Shown: positions 36,318 to 45,843 of the stretch, piece after piece
Position numbering within the stretch: the first letter of the stretch is position 1
Layout of the letters: the number at the start of each line of letters is the position of its first letter
Source: Aequorivita soesokkakensis
GTDB lineage: Bacteria; Bacteroidota; Bacteroidia; Flavobacteriales; Flavobacteriaceae
Assembly (NCBI RefSeq): GCF_001641085.1
Contig: NZ_LXIE01000001.1
Location: 1 to 64,000, forward strand
Direction: 5' to 3'
Length of the DNA: 64,000 bases
Translations under genes and position numbers: made by a program
Notes under the pieces: generated by a model
The model's input: only the letters and a program-made list of their open reading frames with translations
Database searches by the model: none
What the model was told of the DNA's origin: nothing

Positions 36318-36806
36318 ATGAACAAACAGTACACTTATGAAATTCCATTTAACAATACCATTTGGAAAGCAATTGGAATTTTTATTATATGCGCAATAAT
36401 TGGAGCGGTTGTTCCTTTTGAAATCCACACTCGCAGGATACATCTTACCAACCATACCTTGTTTTTTGGAGGTTTGTTATTTACTGGATTATTTCTGCTC
36501 ATTGCCCTAATTTTAAAGACGAAATCAAAGAATTCAAAACAGAATCCGTACAAGCTTGAAATCTCAGATTCAACACTTCAAGTGCCAAACGGAAAAGCGG
36601 ATGTTGTAAAAATTCCTTTAGAAATAATCGATTCAGCCATTCAAATTGGAAACAAATTTAACGGAAGCATACTTCAAGTTAAAATGAAGAAAAGCGCCAC
36701 TAAACCACTTTATATTCAGGCAAAAGGATTCCGTTCAGAAAAGGAATATTTTGAATTTGAACAAGAATTGAACAAGCGGATTTCATCAAATTCAACAAAC
36801 CTTTAA
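36318..36806 (+). CDS. Small membrane protein of unknown function
   Basis: This 162-residue protein has two membrane helices (about 14-32 and 48-65) and a soluble C-terminal part (about 75-162) with strands, a PH-like arrangement of the kind seen in YcxB-type proteins. No family is assigned. The next gene begins immediately at the stop codon, so the two are one transcription unit. Confidence 0.6.
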   Translation: MNKQYTYEIPFNNTIWKAIGIFIICAIIGAVVPFEIHTRRIHLTNHTLFFGGLLFTGLFLLIALILKTKSKNSKQNPYKLEISDSTLQVPNGKADVVKIPLEIIDSAIQIGNKFNGSILQVKMKKSATKPLYIQAKGFRSEKEYFEFEQELNKRISSNSTNL

Positions 36807-37451
36807 GTGAAAGCCTTTTCAGTTTTCGCTTTGCTTTTTTTTGGACAAATTGGGTTTTCGCAAAATAGCATTGAATTTTTTCAAATGCTGCCGGATTCAA
36901 TTGTACTCAATTTGGGCCCTTCAGAAAGAAGTCAGATTGTAGCGCATTCAAAAAATAACAAATCATTTGAAGAAGCTTATAAAGTGATGAATTCCACCCA
37001 AGATAAATATGCGTTTGAATCTGTAAACAAAACATATCTGAAACTCATTGGCTCTCTTGAAGGGCAATTTCAAATGAAGCTTTGGAAACTTCCAAAACCT
37101 TATGTTTTAGTAGGTGTTTACAAGGAAAGCTGCGGTCCTGTGTGCGTTGCGGAACAATTGGTATTTTATAGATATTCCCCAAACACCGGATTTGAAGAAT
37201 TGAATTTGAAGAATGTTTTCCCGTTGCAGAAAATGAAGGAATTCATCTTTCCGAAAATACCTAAAAATTGCTCTTTTGAAGAAGATTGGATGGATTTTCT
37301 ATTGTATCAATTTGCAGAAAAGGGTAAATCAATTCAAGTTACTTGGAACAACGAAGCCGCAACAACTTGTGCATTTGATTTAAATTTTGAATTGAATTTA
37401 TTGACAGAAAATCTTAAAAACGAAACCTATTTTGGAATTAAAGAAAAATAA
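36807..37451 (+). CDS. Secreted protein of unknown function
   Basis: This 214-residue protein has a GTG start directly after the previous stop codon. The first 18 residues are a signal peptide ending GFSQ. The mature part has four cysteines, including SCGPVCVAEQ, which suggests a disulfide-stabilised periplasmic protein. No family is recognised. Confidence 0.6.
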   Translation: MKAFSVFALLFFGQIGFSQNSIEFFQMLPDSIVLNLGPSERSQIVAHSKNNKSFEEAYKVMNSTQDKYAFESVNKTYLKLIGSLEGQFQMKLWKLPKPYVLVGVYKESCGPVCVAEQLVFYRYSPNTGFEELNLKNVFPLQKMKEFIFPKIPKNCSFEEDWMDFLLYQFAEKGKSIQVTWNNEAATTCAFDLNFELNLLTENLKNETYFGIKEK

Positions 37452-37452
37452 A

Positions 37453-37884
37453 ATGGAGTATCAAATTGCTTTTACCGTCGGAATAATTTTGTTGGCTCTT
37501 TCGTTATTTTTAGTCTATAAAAACGTAGTATTTCTGAAAAACAGCGAACGGGCAAAGGGCGAAGTAGTCGAGTTGAAAAAAATACACCGAAGTACGAGCA
37601 AACCAACGTTCAAACCTGTTTTTAAATTCGTTACAAAAGATGGCAAAGTGATTGAACACACGTCCATTTCTTCAAGCAATCCACCAAGTTGGAAAGTGGG
37701 CGAGAAGGCAGTTTATGCTTATAAAATTGAAAATCCGTCAAAAGGAAAAGTTGTTACTTTTTTTGGCGTTTTTGGTTGGTCTGTTGCTTTGGCCTGCATT
37801 GCCCTGCCAATGCTTGTTATTGGTGGCGGTTATTATCTTTCACAATCAATGCTGAACACGATTTTTGATAATTTATACCATTAA
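37453..37884 (+). CDS. DUF3592-type membrane protein
   Basis: This 143-residue protein has an N-terminal helix (about 7-24), a soluble beta domain between them (GEVVELKKIHRSTSKPTFKPVFKF), and one further membrane helix (about 105-128). That is the DUF3592 layout of a beta domain flanked by helices. An in-frame ATG at 37432 would overlap the previous gene and is not needed. The stop overlaps the convergent gene by four bases. Confidence 0.65.
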   Translation: MEYQIAFTVGIILLALSLFLVYKNVVFLKNSERAKGEVVELKKIHRSTSKPTFKPVFKFVTKDGKVIEHTSISSSNPPSWKVGEKAVYAYKIENPSKGKVVTFFGVFGWSVALACIALPMLVIGGGYYLSQSMLNTIFDNLYH

Positions 37885-38372
37885 TGCGTATCCGCAATCC
37901 ACAAACACTGAACTACCAAAAAAGCATCTGCAGATTTGCTTGAGTATTGCTTTGCAAATGCTAAACATTCTTCATAATCATGCCATATAAATCTAGCAAG
38001 TGGGTTGTTTGGATTACTAACATTATACGTTTTTATAATAATACTTTCAGATTTCATTTCAAAAAGAAGATCTATCAATTGGCTAGACAAAATAGAATAA
38101 AACAGTTTTCCGTCGCTCGTAGTTCGCTGATAAAGGGTTTCATCTTTCTGAAAATGTTTTAAAATTACGCCTTTGCTTATAAAATCCAGGCGGTGCATAA
38201 CTAACACAGAATTTGCTGTTGACTGTTCGTAACACGAATCCAACTCTTCCGTGTTGTTGGATAAACTAGAATAATTGCCATCGAAAAAAAAGATGTTTTC
38301 CTTCGCGTCTATATCAAACGGATTCGCGTCGGAATCTTTTAATTGGTATTTAATTGTCGGAAATTCAATCAT
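37881..38372 (-). CDS. Unknown soluble protein, paralogue 1
   Basis: This 163-residue cytoplasmic protein starts MIEFPTIKYQLKDS. It shares with the gene at 38407-38916 the segments YQLKDS-ANPFD, AKENIFFFD, LKHF/LKRF and QLID. No known family was recognised. A 20-base stretch at 38110-38129, coding for QRTTSDG, resembles repeat family B in reverse and has no match in the paralogue at that position. It is downstream of its paralogue and of the two-component genes on the same strand. Confidence 0.6.
   Translation of the reverse strand: MIEFPTIKYQLKDSDANPFDIDAKENIFFFDGNYSSLSNNTEELDSCYEQSTANSVLVMHRLDFISKGVILKHFQKDETLYQRTTSDGKLFYSILSSQLIDLLFEMKSESIIIKTYNVSNPNNPLARFIWHDYEECLAFAKQYSSKSADAFLVVQCLWIADTH
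38110..38129 (-). repeat. Possible family B word inside a CDS
   Basis: On the minus strand it reads CGAACTACGAGCGACGG, resembling the family B copies of the his operon. It may be coincidence. Confidence 0.3.
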
Positions 38373-38406
38373 TTTAATGTAGTTTGAAAGAATGAATTAT
38401 TCAGCA

Positions 38407-38916
38407 TTAGTGCCTATCTTCAATTGATATACATTGAACTACCAAAACAGCACATTTAGTTTCAGCTGAAAAATGTATCGCACGATTTAATGCTTCTCCA
38501 TGATTATTCCAAATAAATGAATAAAGTCCGCCGAATGAATCGTTTTCGTGAATAACCCAATATGACATTCTTTCGATTTTTCGATCTTGGGAATGAAACG
38601 AATAATCTATTAATTGATTAGCAACTATAGCATAAACGGGGTTGTTATCTCTTATTACATAACGCTGATTTTCCCCTTTTGGAAAACGTTTCAAAACTTT
38701 ACCGTTTTCAACCAAGTTCATCCGCTCCATTTCAAAAACGACATACATATTAGAGATTTCACAAAAAGGACGTAAGTCTTGTATATTTTTACTTAAACAA
38801 GAATACTCATCATCGAAAAAAAAGATATTTTCCTTAGCTTCCATATCAAAAGGATTCGCTCCGGAATCTTTTAATTGGTATCTAATTGGTGGAAATTTGA
38901 TCGGTTTTATAGCCAT
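38407..38916 (-). CDS. Unknown soluble protein, paralogue 2
   Basis: This 169-residue relative of the protein at 37881-38372 starts MAIKPIKFPPIRYQLKDSGANPFD. It begins two bases after the stop of the LuxR-type response regulator, so it is almost certainly in the same transcript as the kinase and regulator. The duplicated pair may be targets or partners of that system; this is inference. No signal peptide or membrane helix. Confidence 0.6.
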   Translation of the reverse strand: MAIKPIKFPPIRYQLKDSGANPFDMEAKENIFFFDDEYSCLSKNIQDLRPFCEISNMYVVFEMERMNLVENGKVLKRFPKGENQRYVIRDNNPVYAIVANQLIDYSFHSQDRKIERMSYWVIHENDSFGGLYSFIWNNHGEALNRAIHFSAETKCAVLVVQCISIEDRH

Positions 38917-38918
38917 AA

Positions 38919-39527
38919 TTATTTATTAAGCTGCACAATCAACTGCCCTCGATTTTCAACCTCCATTTTTAGGAAGATGTTTTTAAGATGCGTTTTCACC
39001 GTGTTTAAACTCACAAACTGCGATTCACCGATTTCAAAATTGGTTTTGCCCTGCATTAATTCCTTCACAATCTCAAGTTCCTTTTTGGTGAGCGGGGAAT
39101 GGGAAAGTTTTTCAATCTTTTCTTCCAAACTTTCATTGCCGTTGTTCCATTTCTGAAAATTGGAGGCCCCAACTTCAATGGCAGCAACCAATCCACCTTT
39201 GCTAATGGGTTTTACCAAATATCCGGAAGGGTAGGTGGTCTTCGCTTGCGAGAGGGTTTTTTCATCAAAGAAAGATGTTATAAAGATGAAAGGAATTCCA
39301 AATTCCTCAGTAAGCTTTTTTCCGAAGATGATTCCGTCTTCATCCTTTCCCAAACGGATATCAACCAAGGCAAAGTTTGGATTTTTAATTTCAATCTGCT
39401 CCATTGCCTGCGTATACGTGTAACAAACACTAACAACCTCGTGACCTAGATCAATACAATTTTCTTTCAGATCCATAGCAATTATTGGCTCATCTTCAAG
39501 AATCAATATTTTGAGAGCTTGTTTCAT
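38919..39527 (-). CDS. Response regulator, receiver plus LuxR-type HTH
   Basis: This 202-residue regulator has an N-terminal receiver with the acidic pair E11-D12, phosphoacceptor D56 in FALVDIRLG and lysine in YLVKPISKGG. The C-terminal LuxR/GerE helix-turn-helix starts LTKKELEIVKELMQG and continues SLNTVKTHLKNIFLKM. Its ATG shares one base with the stop of the adjacent histidine kinase, so the two form a cognate pair. Confidence 0.9.
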   Translation of the reverse strand: MKQALKILILEDEPIIAMDLKENCIDLGHEVVSVCYTYTQAMEQIEIKNPNFALVDIRLGKDEDGIIFGKKLTEEFGIPFIFITSFFDEKTLSQAKTTYPSGYLVKPISKGGLVAAIEVGASNFQKWNNGNESLEEKIEKLSHSPLTKKELEIVKELMQGKTNFEIGESQFVSLNTVKTHLKNIFLKMEVENRGQLIVQLNK

Positions 39528-41347
39528 TAATTGGGATTGAAAACTAATTTGTATTTCGTTCCATTAGTATTTGTAATATTCATTTCGGCATCCAACTTTT
39601 CGCTGAAAGCGTTTATTAGTCTCATTCCCAAAGAATTTGCGGAGGCGTCCATCATTTCAATAGTTATACCCTTTCCGCTGTCCTTTACTTTTAGTTCCAC
39701 TTTATTTTGCGAAATGGTCTTCATTGAAATATCAATTTCACCTTGCTGGCTTCCGTTAAAGGCATATTTAAAAGCATTGGAAAGAATTTCATTAAGAATC
39801 AAACCAAGGCTCATAAGTTTTTCTATATCCAAATCCATATCTTCAATATCTGTAGTTATTTTGATGGATTTATCTGGGATTTGGTAAGTAATGAAAAGTT
39901 GCTGTACCAATTTTTCAATATAATCCTTCGGCTTTAATTGCTGAAGACTGGAGTGGCTATAAATGTTTTGGTGAATGAGCGACATAGCCTGAATACGTGA
40001 AATGCCGTCATCAAAAATCTTTTTGGACTGTGGATCTTCAACTTTCCGAACGTGCATATTTAGCAAACTGCTAATTACCTGTAAATTGTTCTTCACCCGA
40101 TGATGGATTTCCTTTACCAAATCTTCTTTCTGCTTCACTAAAACATTGAGTTGCTTGTTGCTTTTGTGCAATTTATAGCGTAACCAAAAAAGCCAAAAAG
40201 CCAAAATCAGAAGCACTGCAACGATAATACTTATCACCCATAGCGCTTTGTTTCGGTTTTTAATAATAGTGTTACTAACTTCTATTTCCTTTTCCTTTTC
40301 CTTCGTTTGATAAACTGTTTCCAATTTGTCCATTTCCTTTTTTCGGTCGGCTTTTTCAAACTGGTCTTTTAGTTTTATATATTCATTTAGGTGCGTATAG
40401 GCAGATTCATAATCTCCTGTTAGATTATCCAAATAAGCATAGAGTTTATAAACCGAAGACATTTCGTGGGGAAGATCCTTACGTTTCCCAACTTCTATGG
40501 ATTTTTCTATATACTCCTTACCGGCAGTAAACTTTTCTTGCTCAATGTTTAAGTTTGCTAAAGTGATGTAAGTGTTTATAAGCCTACTTTCATCATCGAG
40601 TTTTTTCTGTATAGCAAGTGATTTTAATAAATATGCTTCCGCTTCAGCATACATTTCTTTGTTTTGGTAGGCAATTCCTAGGTTAAGGAAAACGCTTGTC
40701 ATGCCTAAGCTGTCATTTACCTTTTCCTTTAATGCTAAGGCTTCATTATAGGTTTCAATGGCTTCGTCATACTTTTTTAGAAGCCGGTAAGTAGCGCCAA
40801 TATTATTGAGCGCTGCAGAAGTTCTTTTCTCATTGTTCAATTTTTTATACATTTCCAGCGATTGTTTCGCATAAAAAAGAGACTTCTCATAATCCTTTTG
40901 ATAAAAATAAAGAACGCCAATATTCAAGAGTGTTGACGCTTCCCCGTCCAAATCATTTAGCGTTCTTTTAATTTCGATGGACTTTTCATAATGAATTAGC
41001 GCGCTATCCGCAACGCCCATATAATCGTAAACAATACCGGTTACATGATTAGCATAGCCTTGCATTTTTGTGTTTTTAATTTCATTCGAAATAGCTAAAC
41101 CTTTTAAGGCAAATGATTTTGCTTGCTCATTATCAACACCAACCAATTCTGAAGACAAGCCACAATAAGCATTGACGGTAATAGTGTCTAGCTTTGGGGT
41201 TTCAATAATATGCAACAGACTATCAATCTTTTCTTTATTCTGGGAAATGACGGAAGAAGAAAGAATAAAAAAAAATAAAACCAGGAAAGAACACTTTATG
41301 CTAAAAGTTTTTGAAAAAAAAATCGAATCGAGTAATTGTTTGCGCAT
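39527..41347 (-). CDS. TPR-containing sensor histidine kinase (HisKA_2 type)
   Basis: This 606-residue protein has a signal sequence (about 20-38) and a periplasmic array of about five to six tetratricopeptide repeats (about 70-350; for example ALNNIGATYRLLKKYDEAIE). One membrane helix is at about 370-392. A cytoplasmic HisKA_2 domain follows with phosphoacceptor histidine in EIHHRVKNNLQVISSLL. The HATPase domain has the N-box LILNEILSNAFKYAF and a G-box DSGKGI. The periplasmic TPRs may bind a partner protein. It pairs with the response regulator downstream. Confidence 0.9.
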   Translation of the reverse strand: MRKQLLDSIFFSKTFSIKCSFLVLFFFILSSSVISQNKEKIDSLLHIIETPKLDTITVNAYCGLSSELVGVDNEQAKSFALKGLAISNEIKNTKMQGYANHVTGIVYDYMGVADSALIHYEKSIEIKRTLNDLDGEASTLLNIGVLYFYQKDYEKSLFYAKQSLEMYKKLNNEKRTSAALNNIGATYRLLKKYDEAIETYNEALALKEKVNDSLGMTSVFLNLGIAYQNKEMYAEAEAYLLKSLAIQKKLDDESRLINTYITLANLNIEQEKFTAGKEYIEKSIEVGKRKDLPHEMSSVYKLYAYLDNLTGDYESAYTHLNEYIKLKDQFEKADRKKEMDKLETVYQTKEKEKEIEVSNTIIKNRNKALWVISIIVAVLLILAFWLFWLRYKLHKSNKQLNVLVKQKEDLVKEIHHRVKNNLQVISSLLNMHVRKVEDPQSKKIFDDGISRIQAMSLIHQNIYSHSSLQQLKPKDYIEKLVQQLFITYQIPDKSIKITTDIEDMDLDIEKLMSLGLILNEILSNAFKYAFNGSQQGEIDISMKTISQNKVELKVKDSGKGITIEMMDASANSLGMRLINAFSEKLDAEMNITNTNGTKYKLVFNPN

Positions 41348-41424
41348 CAGCTTATTTTATGGAAAAAGTACAAATTTTATTTTAATAAAAAACTAGTGCA
41401 ACTTCCTGATTTATGAACTTTAAG

Positions 41425-42438
41425 CTATTCCTTAATTATTTTACTTCTTTGCAATACTTGTCCGTTTGAATCTGTAATTGTAATAAAATAAATTCCAGTG
41501 GTTTGTTTTGAAAGGTCTAAAAACGAAACGCTTTTTTGGCTATTAAGAATTTGTCCTGTTACGGAAGCTAATTCAATAGTTACAACTTCAGAAAAATTTA
41601 TCTGGTCTTTTGTAGGGTTTGGATAAACTGCAATTGGTGATGAATTGGTAGTGTTGAATTCAGAATTTCCTAAACTACAGTCTTCACTAAAGGAAGTTTG
41701 AGGATCAAAATTGAAAAATTGGCCATCATTCCAATTGTCGTTACTATACATTTCATCATCCACTTGAACACAACGTAAATCTGGATTGTTTGTGGCCTGT
41801 ATATTTACAAAATTCATGTTATTTCCGTTGGCAAGGTTTAAGCTTGTTAATTGGTTATCAGTAACTCCAACAGCGGTTATAGCTGGATTTATACTTAAAT
41901 CTAAGGTTTCAAATTGATTCATTTCAAGACTAATGGCGGTTAGCGCTAAATTTGTACTTAAATCAATTATACTTAATTGATTGTCATAAAGATACAGGGC
42001 GTCAAGTGAAGTGCAATTTGTAATATTTATGCTGGTTAACTGACATTGATAGGCATTCAATTCCTCTAAATTTGTGTTGTTACTTGCATCAACAAAGGTC
42101 AGTGGATTGTCGTTGCAATAAACCGTCTTCAACCCTAAATTGCTACTTAAATTTAAAGTGGTTAGTTGGTTGTGATCACAGTAGAGGTATTGAATGTTTA
42201 CGAAAGCTTCAAGCCCTGTCGTGTCTGCAATATTTAAGTCGTTGCAAGAAATGCTTCCCTGAAAATCTGTTGCTTCACTCACTTGAATTTCATTATCTCC
42301 ATTAGTATTTATGGCTGTGTTTCCTAACAAATAGGCTTTAAAGTTTACATCTGGAATGGTTACATTTTGTGCTTGTAAAGAGGAAATTGAATTTAATCCG
42401 AAAATGATAAATAAAGAAAATTGTAATAATAGTTTCAT
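41425..42438 (-). CDS. Leucine-rich-like secreted protein with type IX sorting tail
   Basis: This 337-residue protein has a signal peptide ending SLQAQ and a leucine-rich-like region (about 75-240) of short repeats with LTTLNLSSN and SLNLANG-type units. The C-terminal about 75 residues form a Por-secretion sorting domain: it starts near PIAVYPNPTKDQINF, continues ELASVTGQ, and ends TGIYFITITDSNGQVLQRSKIIKE. It should be exported by the type IX system that PorX regulates. The role is unknown; the repeats suggest protein or surface binding. Confidence 0.85.
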   Translation of the reverse strand: MKLLLQFSLFIIFGLNSISSLQAQNVTIPDVNFKAYLLGNTAINTNGDNEIQVSEATDFQGSISCNDLNIADTTGLEAFVNIQYLYCDHNQLTTLNLSSNLGLKTVYCNDNPLTFVDASNNTNLEELNAYQCQLTSINITNCTSLDALYLYDNQLSIIDLSTNLALTAISLEMNQFETLDLSINPAITAVGVTDNQLTSLNLANGNNMNFVNIQATNNPDLRCVQVDDEMYSNDNWNDGQFFNFDPQTSFSEDCSLGNSEFNTTNSSPIAVYPNPTKDQINFSEVVTIELASVTGQILNSQKSVSFLDLSKQTTGIYFITITDSNGQVLQRSKIIKE

Positions 42439-42461
42439 GTTATTGTATTTAATTAAAATGT

Positions 42462-43331
42462 TTATTTTCCAATAAATAGCAGCGATTCAGTATCAATAGC
42501 TTCATAAGTGTTGATTTTGAAATACAGCTTATCACGCTCAACAACCATATTAAGCTTACTTGCTGCAAGGCTAATAAGTGTGTTATTAACCTCAGCGATT
42601 CCAACTCTTTTCAATTCATTATCTTGAAGAAAATAGGCTAAATCTCCGGGCCGAATATCTATAGGAACAATCTGTGTAACTGTTGTTTTGGTTTTGTTCG
42701 GATATTCCACATTGTAAAAACCATCTTCACTTTTTTCCAAATAAATTGCTTCCTGCCAATAATCTGTTTCACTGTTATACGCAAGCACTGGCTGGTCGTA
42801 TTTCTGTTCTGAAAGTCCTATGCGTTTTCCACGGACTATCGCACCAATTGTGGTTTGCGTACAAGAAAAACGAGCTAACTTTTTTCTGGCTTCAGGGTTT
42901 CCCTCAATCACAATATCTAACGAAGCGATGCGTAAGAAACCATTTTCCCATTGTGCGTTTAAGGTGCTGGTCCTGGAATTGTTTTTATTATACCAAGAGT
43001 AAGTGTGGTCTGTTTGCAATCTTTCAATGGGATGGCCGCAGTATTGAAAATCGTACCCTTGATCCGATGTTTTAATTGCCTTTAGGTATGCTAAGAGATT
43101 TTCACCTTTTTGGTTTAGGTTTTTTCTGTCTTCGCCTATGTAATATTCATTGCTCAATGCATTTTTGATTTTCATCTCACAGGTTTTAGCATCATCATTG
43201 TAGAGCGTTTTGTGTGCGTAATCAAAAACTTCATAAATATTTTTAAACTGAACATTTTTAAAAGATGAATATTTTTGTGAAATAGCCATATTGGAAATTA
43301 AAAGTGGTAGGATTAAAATTGCACTTTTCAT
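42462..43331 (-). CDS. Secreted protein of unknown function
   Basis: This 289-residue protein has a signal peptide ending NMAISQ. It has a charged mature domain with several tyrosine and asparagine-rich segments and no recognised catalytic motif. Its start overlaps the stop of the upstream gene by four bases. The pair probably acts together. Confidence 0.55.
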   Translation of the reverse strand: MKSAILILPLLISNMAISQKYSSFKNVQFKNIYEVFDYAHKTLYNDDAKTCEMKIKNALSNEYYIGEDRKNLNQKGENLLAYLKAIKTSDQGYDFQYCGHPIERLQTDHTYSWYNKNNSRTSTLNAQWENGFLRIASLDIVIEGNPEARKKLARFSCTQTTIGAIVRGKRIGLSEQKYDQPVLAYNSETDYWQEAIYLEKSEDGFYNVEYPNKTKTTVTQIVPIDIRPGDLAYFLQDNELKRVGIAEVNNTLISLAASKLNMVVERDKLYFKINTYEAIDTESLLFIGK

Positions 43332-44047
43332 TCTGTTACTTGATTTAAATAGGACATACTGTTCAATTCTTCCTCGGTATATTTTTCCTCTTTCAAATCC
43401 CTCACTCGTGTAAACCCTGAAGCGTCAAGCACCCTTGTCCAGTCACTTTGCATATCGTCACGATAAAAACGGATATCCGCTTTTCCTTCAACCACATCAA
43501 GTGTAGTAGGATTACGCCATCTTTTGATGGTTAGGGTATCAATTTTAAATGAGAAAGAAGTAGGAGAGTACCAAGTGATTTTGGAGTCTTTGGTCATATA
43601 CCAATTTGAAATAGGTTGCGCAACTACACTATTACAATTGATTACCAATTTGCAGATATTATTTTTAATCATTTCGTTGATTGCATCAATATCAACAGGT
43701 GGCATCCCGGTAAGTTCTTCATAGCCTGGATTGTATTTTTTATAGACAAAATTCCCGCCTTGCTTTGTATAAACAGCTAAACCCTCCACAATAGCTCTGG
43801 ACTCTGGCAATTGTTTGTCAAAGGAAGTTTTTGAAACAACTTTTACTCTCCTACGGTGATAATACATTTTGGTACTACCTTCCCATTCCTCAGTAGTTTC
43901 ACCATTGCCAATTACTTCTATGGAAATTGCACCGGGAAATGTTTTAGTAACGTCTTTTTTTACTTGTGCTGCTGAAGGTTGCGCTATTGCTGTGCTTCCT
44001 AAAATTAGAAATAATGTACTTGCGAAAATTAGTTTTAGTGTTTTCAT
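43328..44047 (-). CDS. Secreted protein of unknown function
   Basis: This 239-residue protein starts with a signal peptide ending TAIAQ. The ATG at 44047 is chosen because the in-frame ATG at 44098 would add a charged segment ahead of the signal peptide and overlap the upstream gene. The mature part has AQVKKDVTKTFPGAISIEVIGNGET and, later, a strand-rich domain with a DSKITWYSPTSF segment. No family recognised. Confidence 0.55.
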   Translation of the reverse strand: MKTLKLIFASTLFLILGSTAIAQPSAAQVKKDVTKTFPGAISIEVIGNGETTEEWEGSTKMYYHRRRVKVVSKTSFDKQLPESRAIVEGLAVYTKQGGNFVYKKYNPGYEELTGMPPVDIDAINEMIKNNICKLVINCNSVVAQPISNWYMTKDSKITWYSPTSFSFKIDTLTIKRWRNPTTLDVVEGKADIRFYRDDMQSDWTRVLDASGFTRVRDLKEEKYTEEELNSMSYLNQVTE

Positions 44048-44066
44048 CTGTTTTATTTTAGAATGG

Positions 44067-44243
44067 TTAAACGTTTTCTTTTTTCTTTCCAAAGGCAATA
44101 AATAAACATATAAGCGCCAAAGGAAGTGGAACCCAAAAGAAGTCTTTCAGTTCAGAAAGATGGCCCGAATTGGAACCTACCATATACATAACGATTGCTG
44201 AAATGATGGCTAAGGCCGCGATAATTGCTGCTATTTTTTTCAT
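44067..44243 (-). CDS. 58-residue membrane protein
   Basis: This is a short ORF with two hydrophobic segments (about 4-21 and 37-51) separated by a polar loop GSNSGHLSELKDFF, with a basic end GKKKENV. It sits between the lipoprotein gene (44269-44895) and the secreted-protein gene (stop at 44067, next ATG at 44047) on the same strand with short gaps, so it fits an operon. No family assigned. Confidence 0.6.
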   Translation of the reverse strand: MKKIAAIIAALAIISAIVMYMVGSNSGHLSELKDFFWVPLPLALICLFIAFGKKKENV

Positions 44244-44268
44244 AATTGAATAATTTATAGTTAGTTAA

Positions 44269-44895
44269 TTATACTTTATTGATTTTAACGCTCTTCAAAA
44301 CATCATCAAAGAATCTTGAGTCGAAACCATTTATAGTCTCAAACATCCCTAAAAACATATAAAGCTCTTTCCCATCTGCGATTGCTAATATTTTATATTC
44401 ATATTGGTAAGGATTGGCTCCGCCCTCCACAAAACGCCCACTGCTTAATTTTGCGGGAAATCCATAAATAGCGCTTACATCTTCGAACTTTTGGTCTTTC
44501 ACAGAAATATTTGGATTCGTCAATACCGTACCAATCATTCCGCTTATTGCATTATCTGCATTCATGGACACAGTTCCTTTACGGTAAACCATTGTAGCCA
44601 TACTGGTATTTGCACTATAAATTGGTTTATAACCTATCTGTTCCAAAATGACAGATTTTTCCGCTGCAGGAATCTCTGAACTTCGTTGGTCTATAACCCA
44701 ATCTTGAATGGAATTTAAAGTCACAGTGTGCTCGCCCGTTTTTAGAGTTCTTAGTTTGTCGTTTCTGGTGGCATCTGTGTTTTCTGGAACAGATTGTTCA
44801 TTCACATTTTCAGTGGGTTTGCTTTCTTCATTTTTACAGGAAATAATGCTTAAAGAAGCCAAACATAGCGATGCAATAATAATTCGGTTTTTCAT
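44269..44895 (-). CDS. Lipoprotein of unknown function
   Basis: This 208-residue protein has a lipoprotein signal with cysteine 20 in LSIISCKNEESK, followed by a flexible charged linker of about 25 residues. A domain of about 150 residues follows with segments ETVTLNSI-like strands and MATMVYRKGTVSMN. It heads a minus-strand run of five secreted or membrane proteins with unknown roles. No family recognised. Confidence 0.65.
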   Translation of the reverse strand: MKNRIIIASLCLASLSIISCKNEESKPTENVNEQSVPENTDATRNDKLRTLKTGEHTVTLNSIQDWVIDQRSSEIPAAEKSVILEQIGYKPIYSANTSMATMVYRKGTVSMNADNAISGMIGTVLTNPNISVKDQKFEDVSAIYGFPAKLSSGRFVEGGANPYQYEYKILAIADGKELYMFLGMFETINGFDSRFFDDVLKSVKINKV

Positions 44896-45035
44896 AATTG
44901 ATACTTTAAAAAGTTAGTGTGCTGAAATTTATTATGTCAAAATTAGGAATACATATAAGTTCATTTTTCACCCAATGGAGTGATTTATAAGTTGATAGCG
45001 AAATATACTTTTACGAGAACCATTTAAGACTGTTT

Positions 45036-45743
45036 ATGAAAGCAACCACAACCGTATTCGCCAATCGCGCTTTTGATAAAATAAACTTGTTGACGGATGC
45101 CGTGGTGGTTTTTTTATGCTACTTCGGGTTGGATGCAATGAAACAATGGCAATCAGAAAATCTTCAACTTTCAGTAAATCTGCTGATGTTACTAAATATT
45201 ATTGCGGTTTGTTTAGGTTGTTTCAGCTATTATGCAGCTTGGAACAACAAAGAAATACCAGAAAACCAAAGTTTGGTTACCAGTGATTTCGAAAAGAAAA
45301 CTGTAGGTACGGCAGCATTCATAACCGCTTGGGGATTTGTGTGGTGGTTCGTGCCATTTGAAGCAATGACCGAAATGGGAGGGAGGGCAACACTTTTCGC
45401 TTTAGGAGTTGTAATCTATATTTTTAGTTATTTAATTGTTCTAATCAACAGTTTAAAACACAAAGAGTCCCACAAAATAGCAGGCAATCCTTTTGTGAAA
45501 ATTGGAAGTAATTTATTTATAAGTGTATTTATTTTTTTCAGTATTGCCTTTCTAACGCTCACGGTGCAAAATTGGCATCCCGAAAATGGTGGCATCCAAT
45601 TTTGGTCAATCCTTTGTCTTTGCCTGTTTTATCTTCCCTTAAGAATATTTCTACTCCTTAAACCACCTTTTGGATTTATGGAACTTGCAACCTTTTTAAT
45701 GAGCTTTCTGTTTTTGGTTTTTCAGGTTTTTGGGATGCTTTAA
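45036..45743 (+). CDS. Multi-helix membrane protein of unknown function
   Basis: This 235-residue hydrophobic protein has about six to seven membrane helices and few charged residues; a KAT-like cytoplasmic start precedes the first helix. No transporter signature is visible. It has its own promoter region divergent from the lipoprotein gene. Confidence 0.6.
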   Translation: MKATTTVFANRAFDKINLLTDAVVVFLCYFGLDAMKQWQSENLQLSVNLLMLLNIIAVCLGCFSYYAAWNNKEIPENQSLVTSDFEKKTVGTAAFITAWGFVWWFVPFEAMTEMGGRATLFALGVVIYIFSYLIVLINSLKHKESHKIAGNPFVKIGSNLFISVFIFFSIAFLTLTVQNWHPENGGIQFWSILCLCLFYLPLRIFLLLKPPFGFMELATFLMSFLFLVFQVFGML

Positions 45744-45843
45744 ATGGAAGGGCTTTTATTTCTGAAATTGTAATTTGTAAGTACCTTTAACGACAGAAGT
45801 CACCGAGCAATAGAATATAAATTAATTCAAGAAAGAAAAAAGC

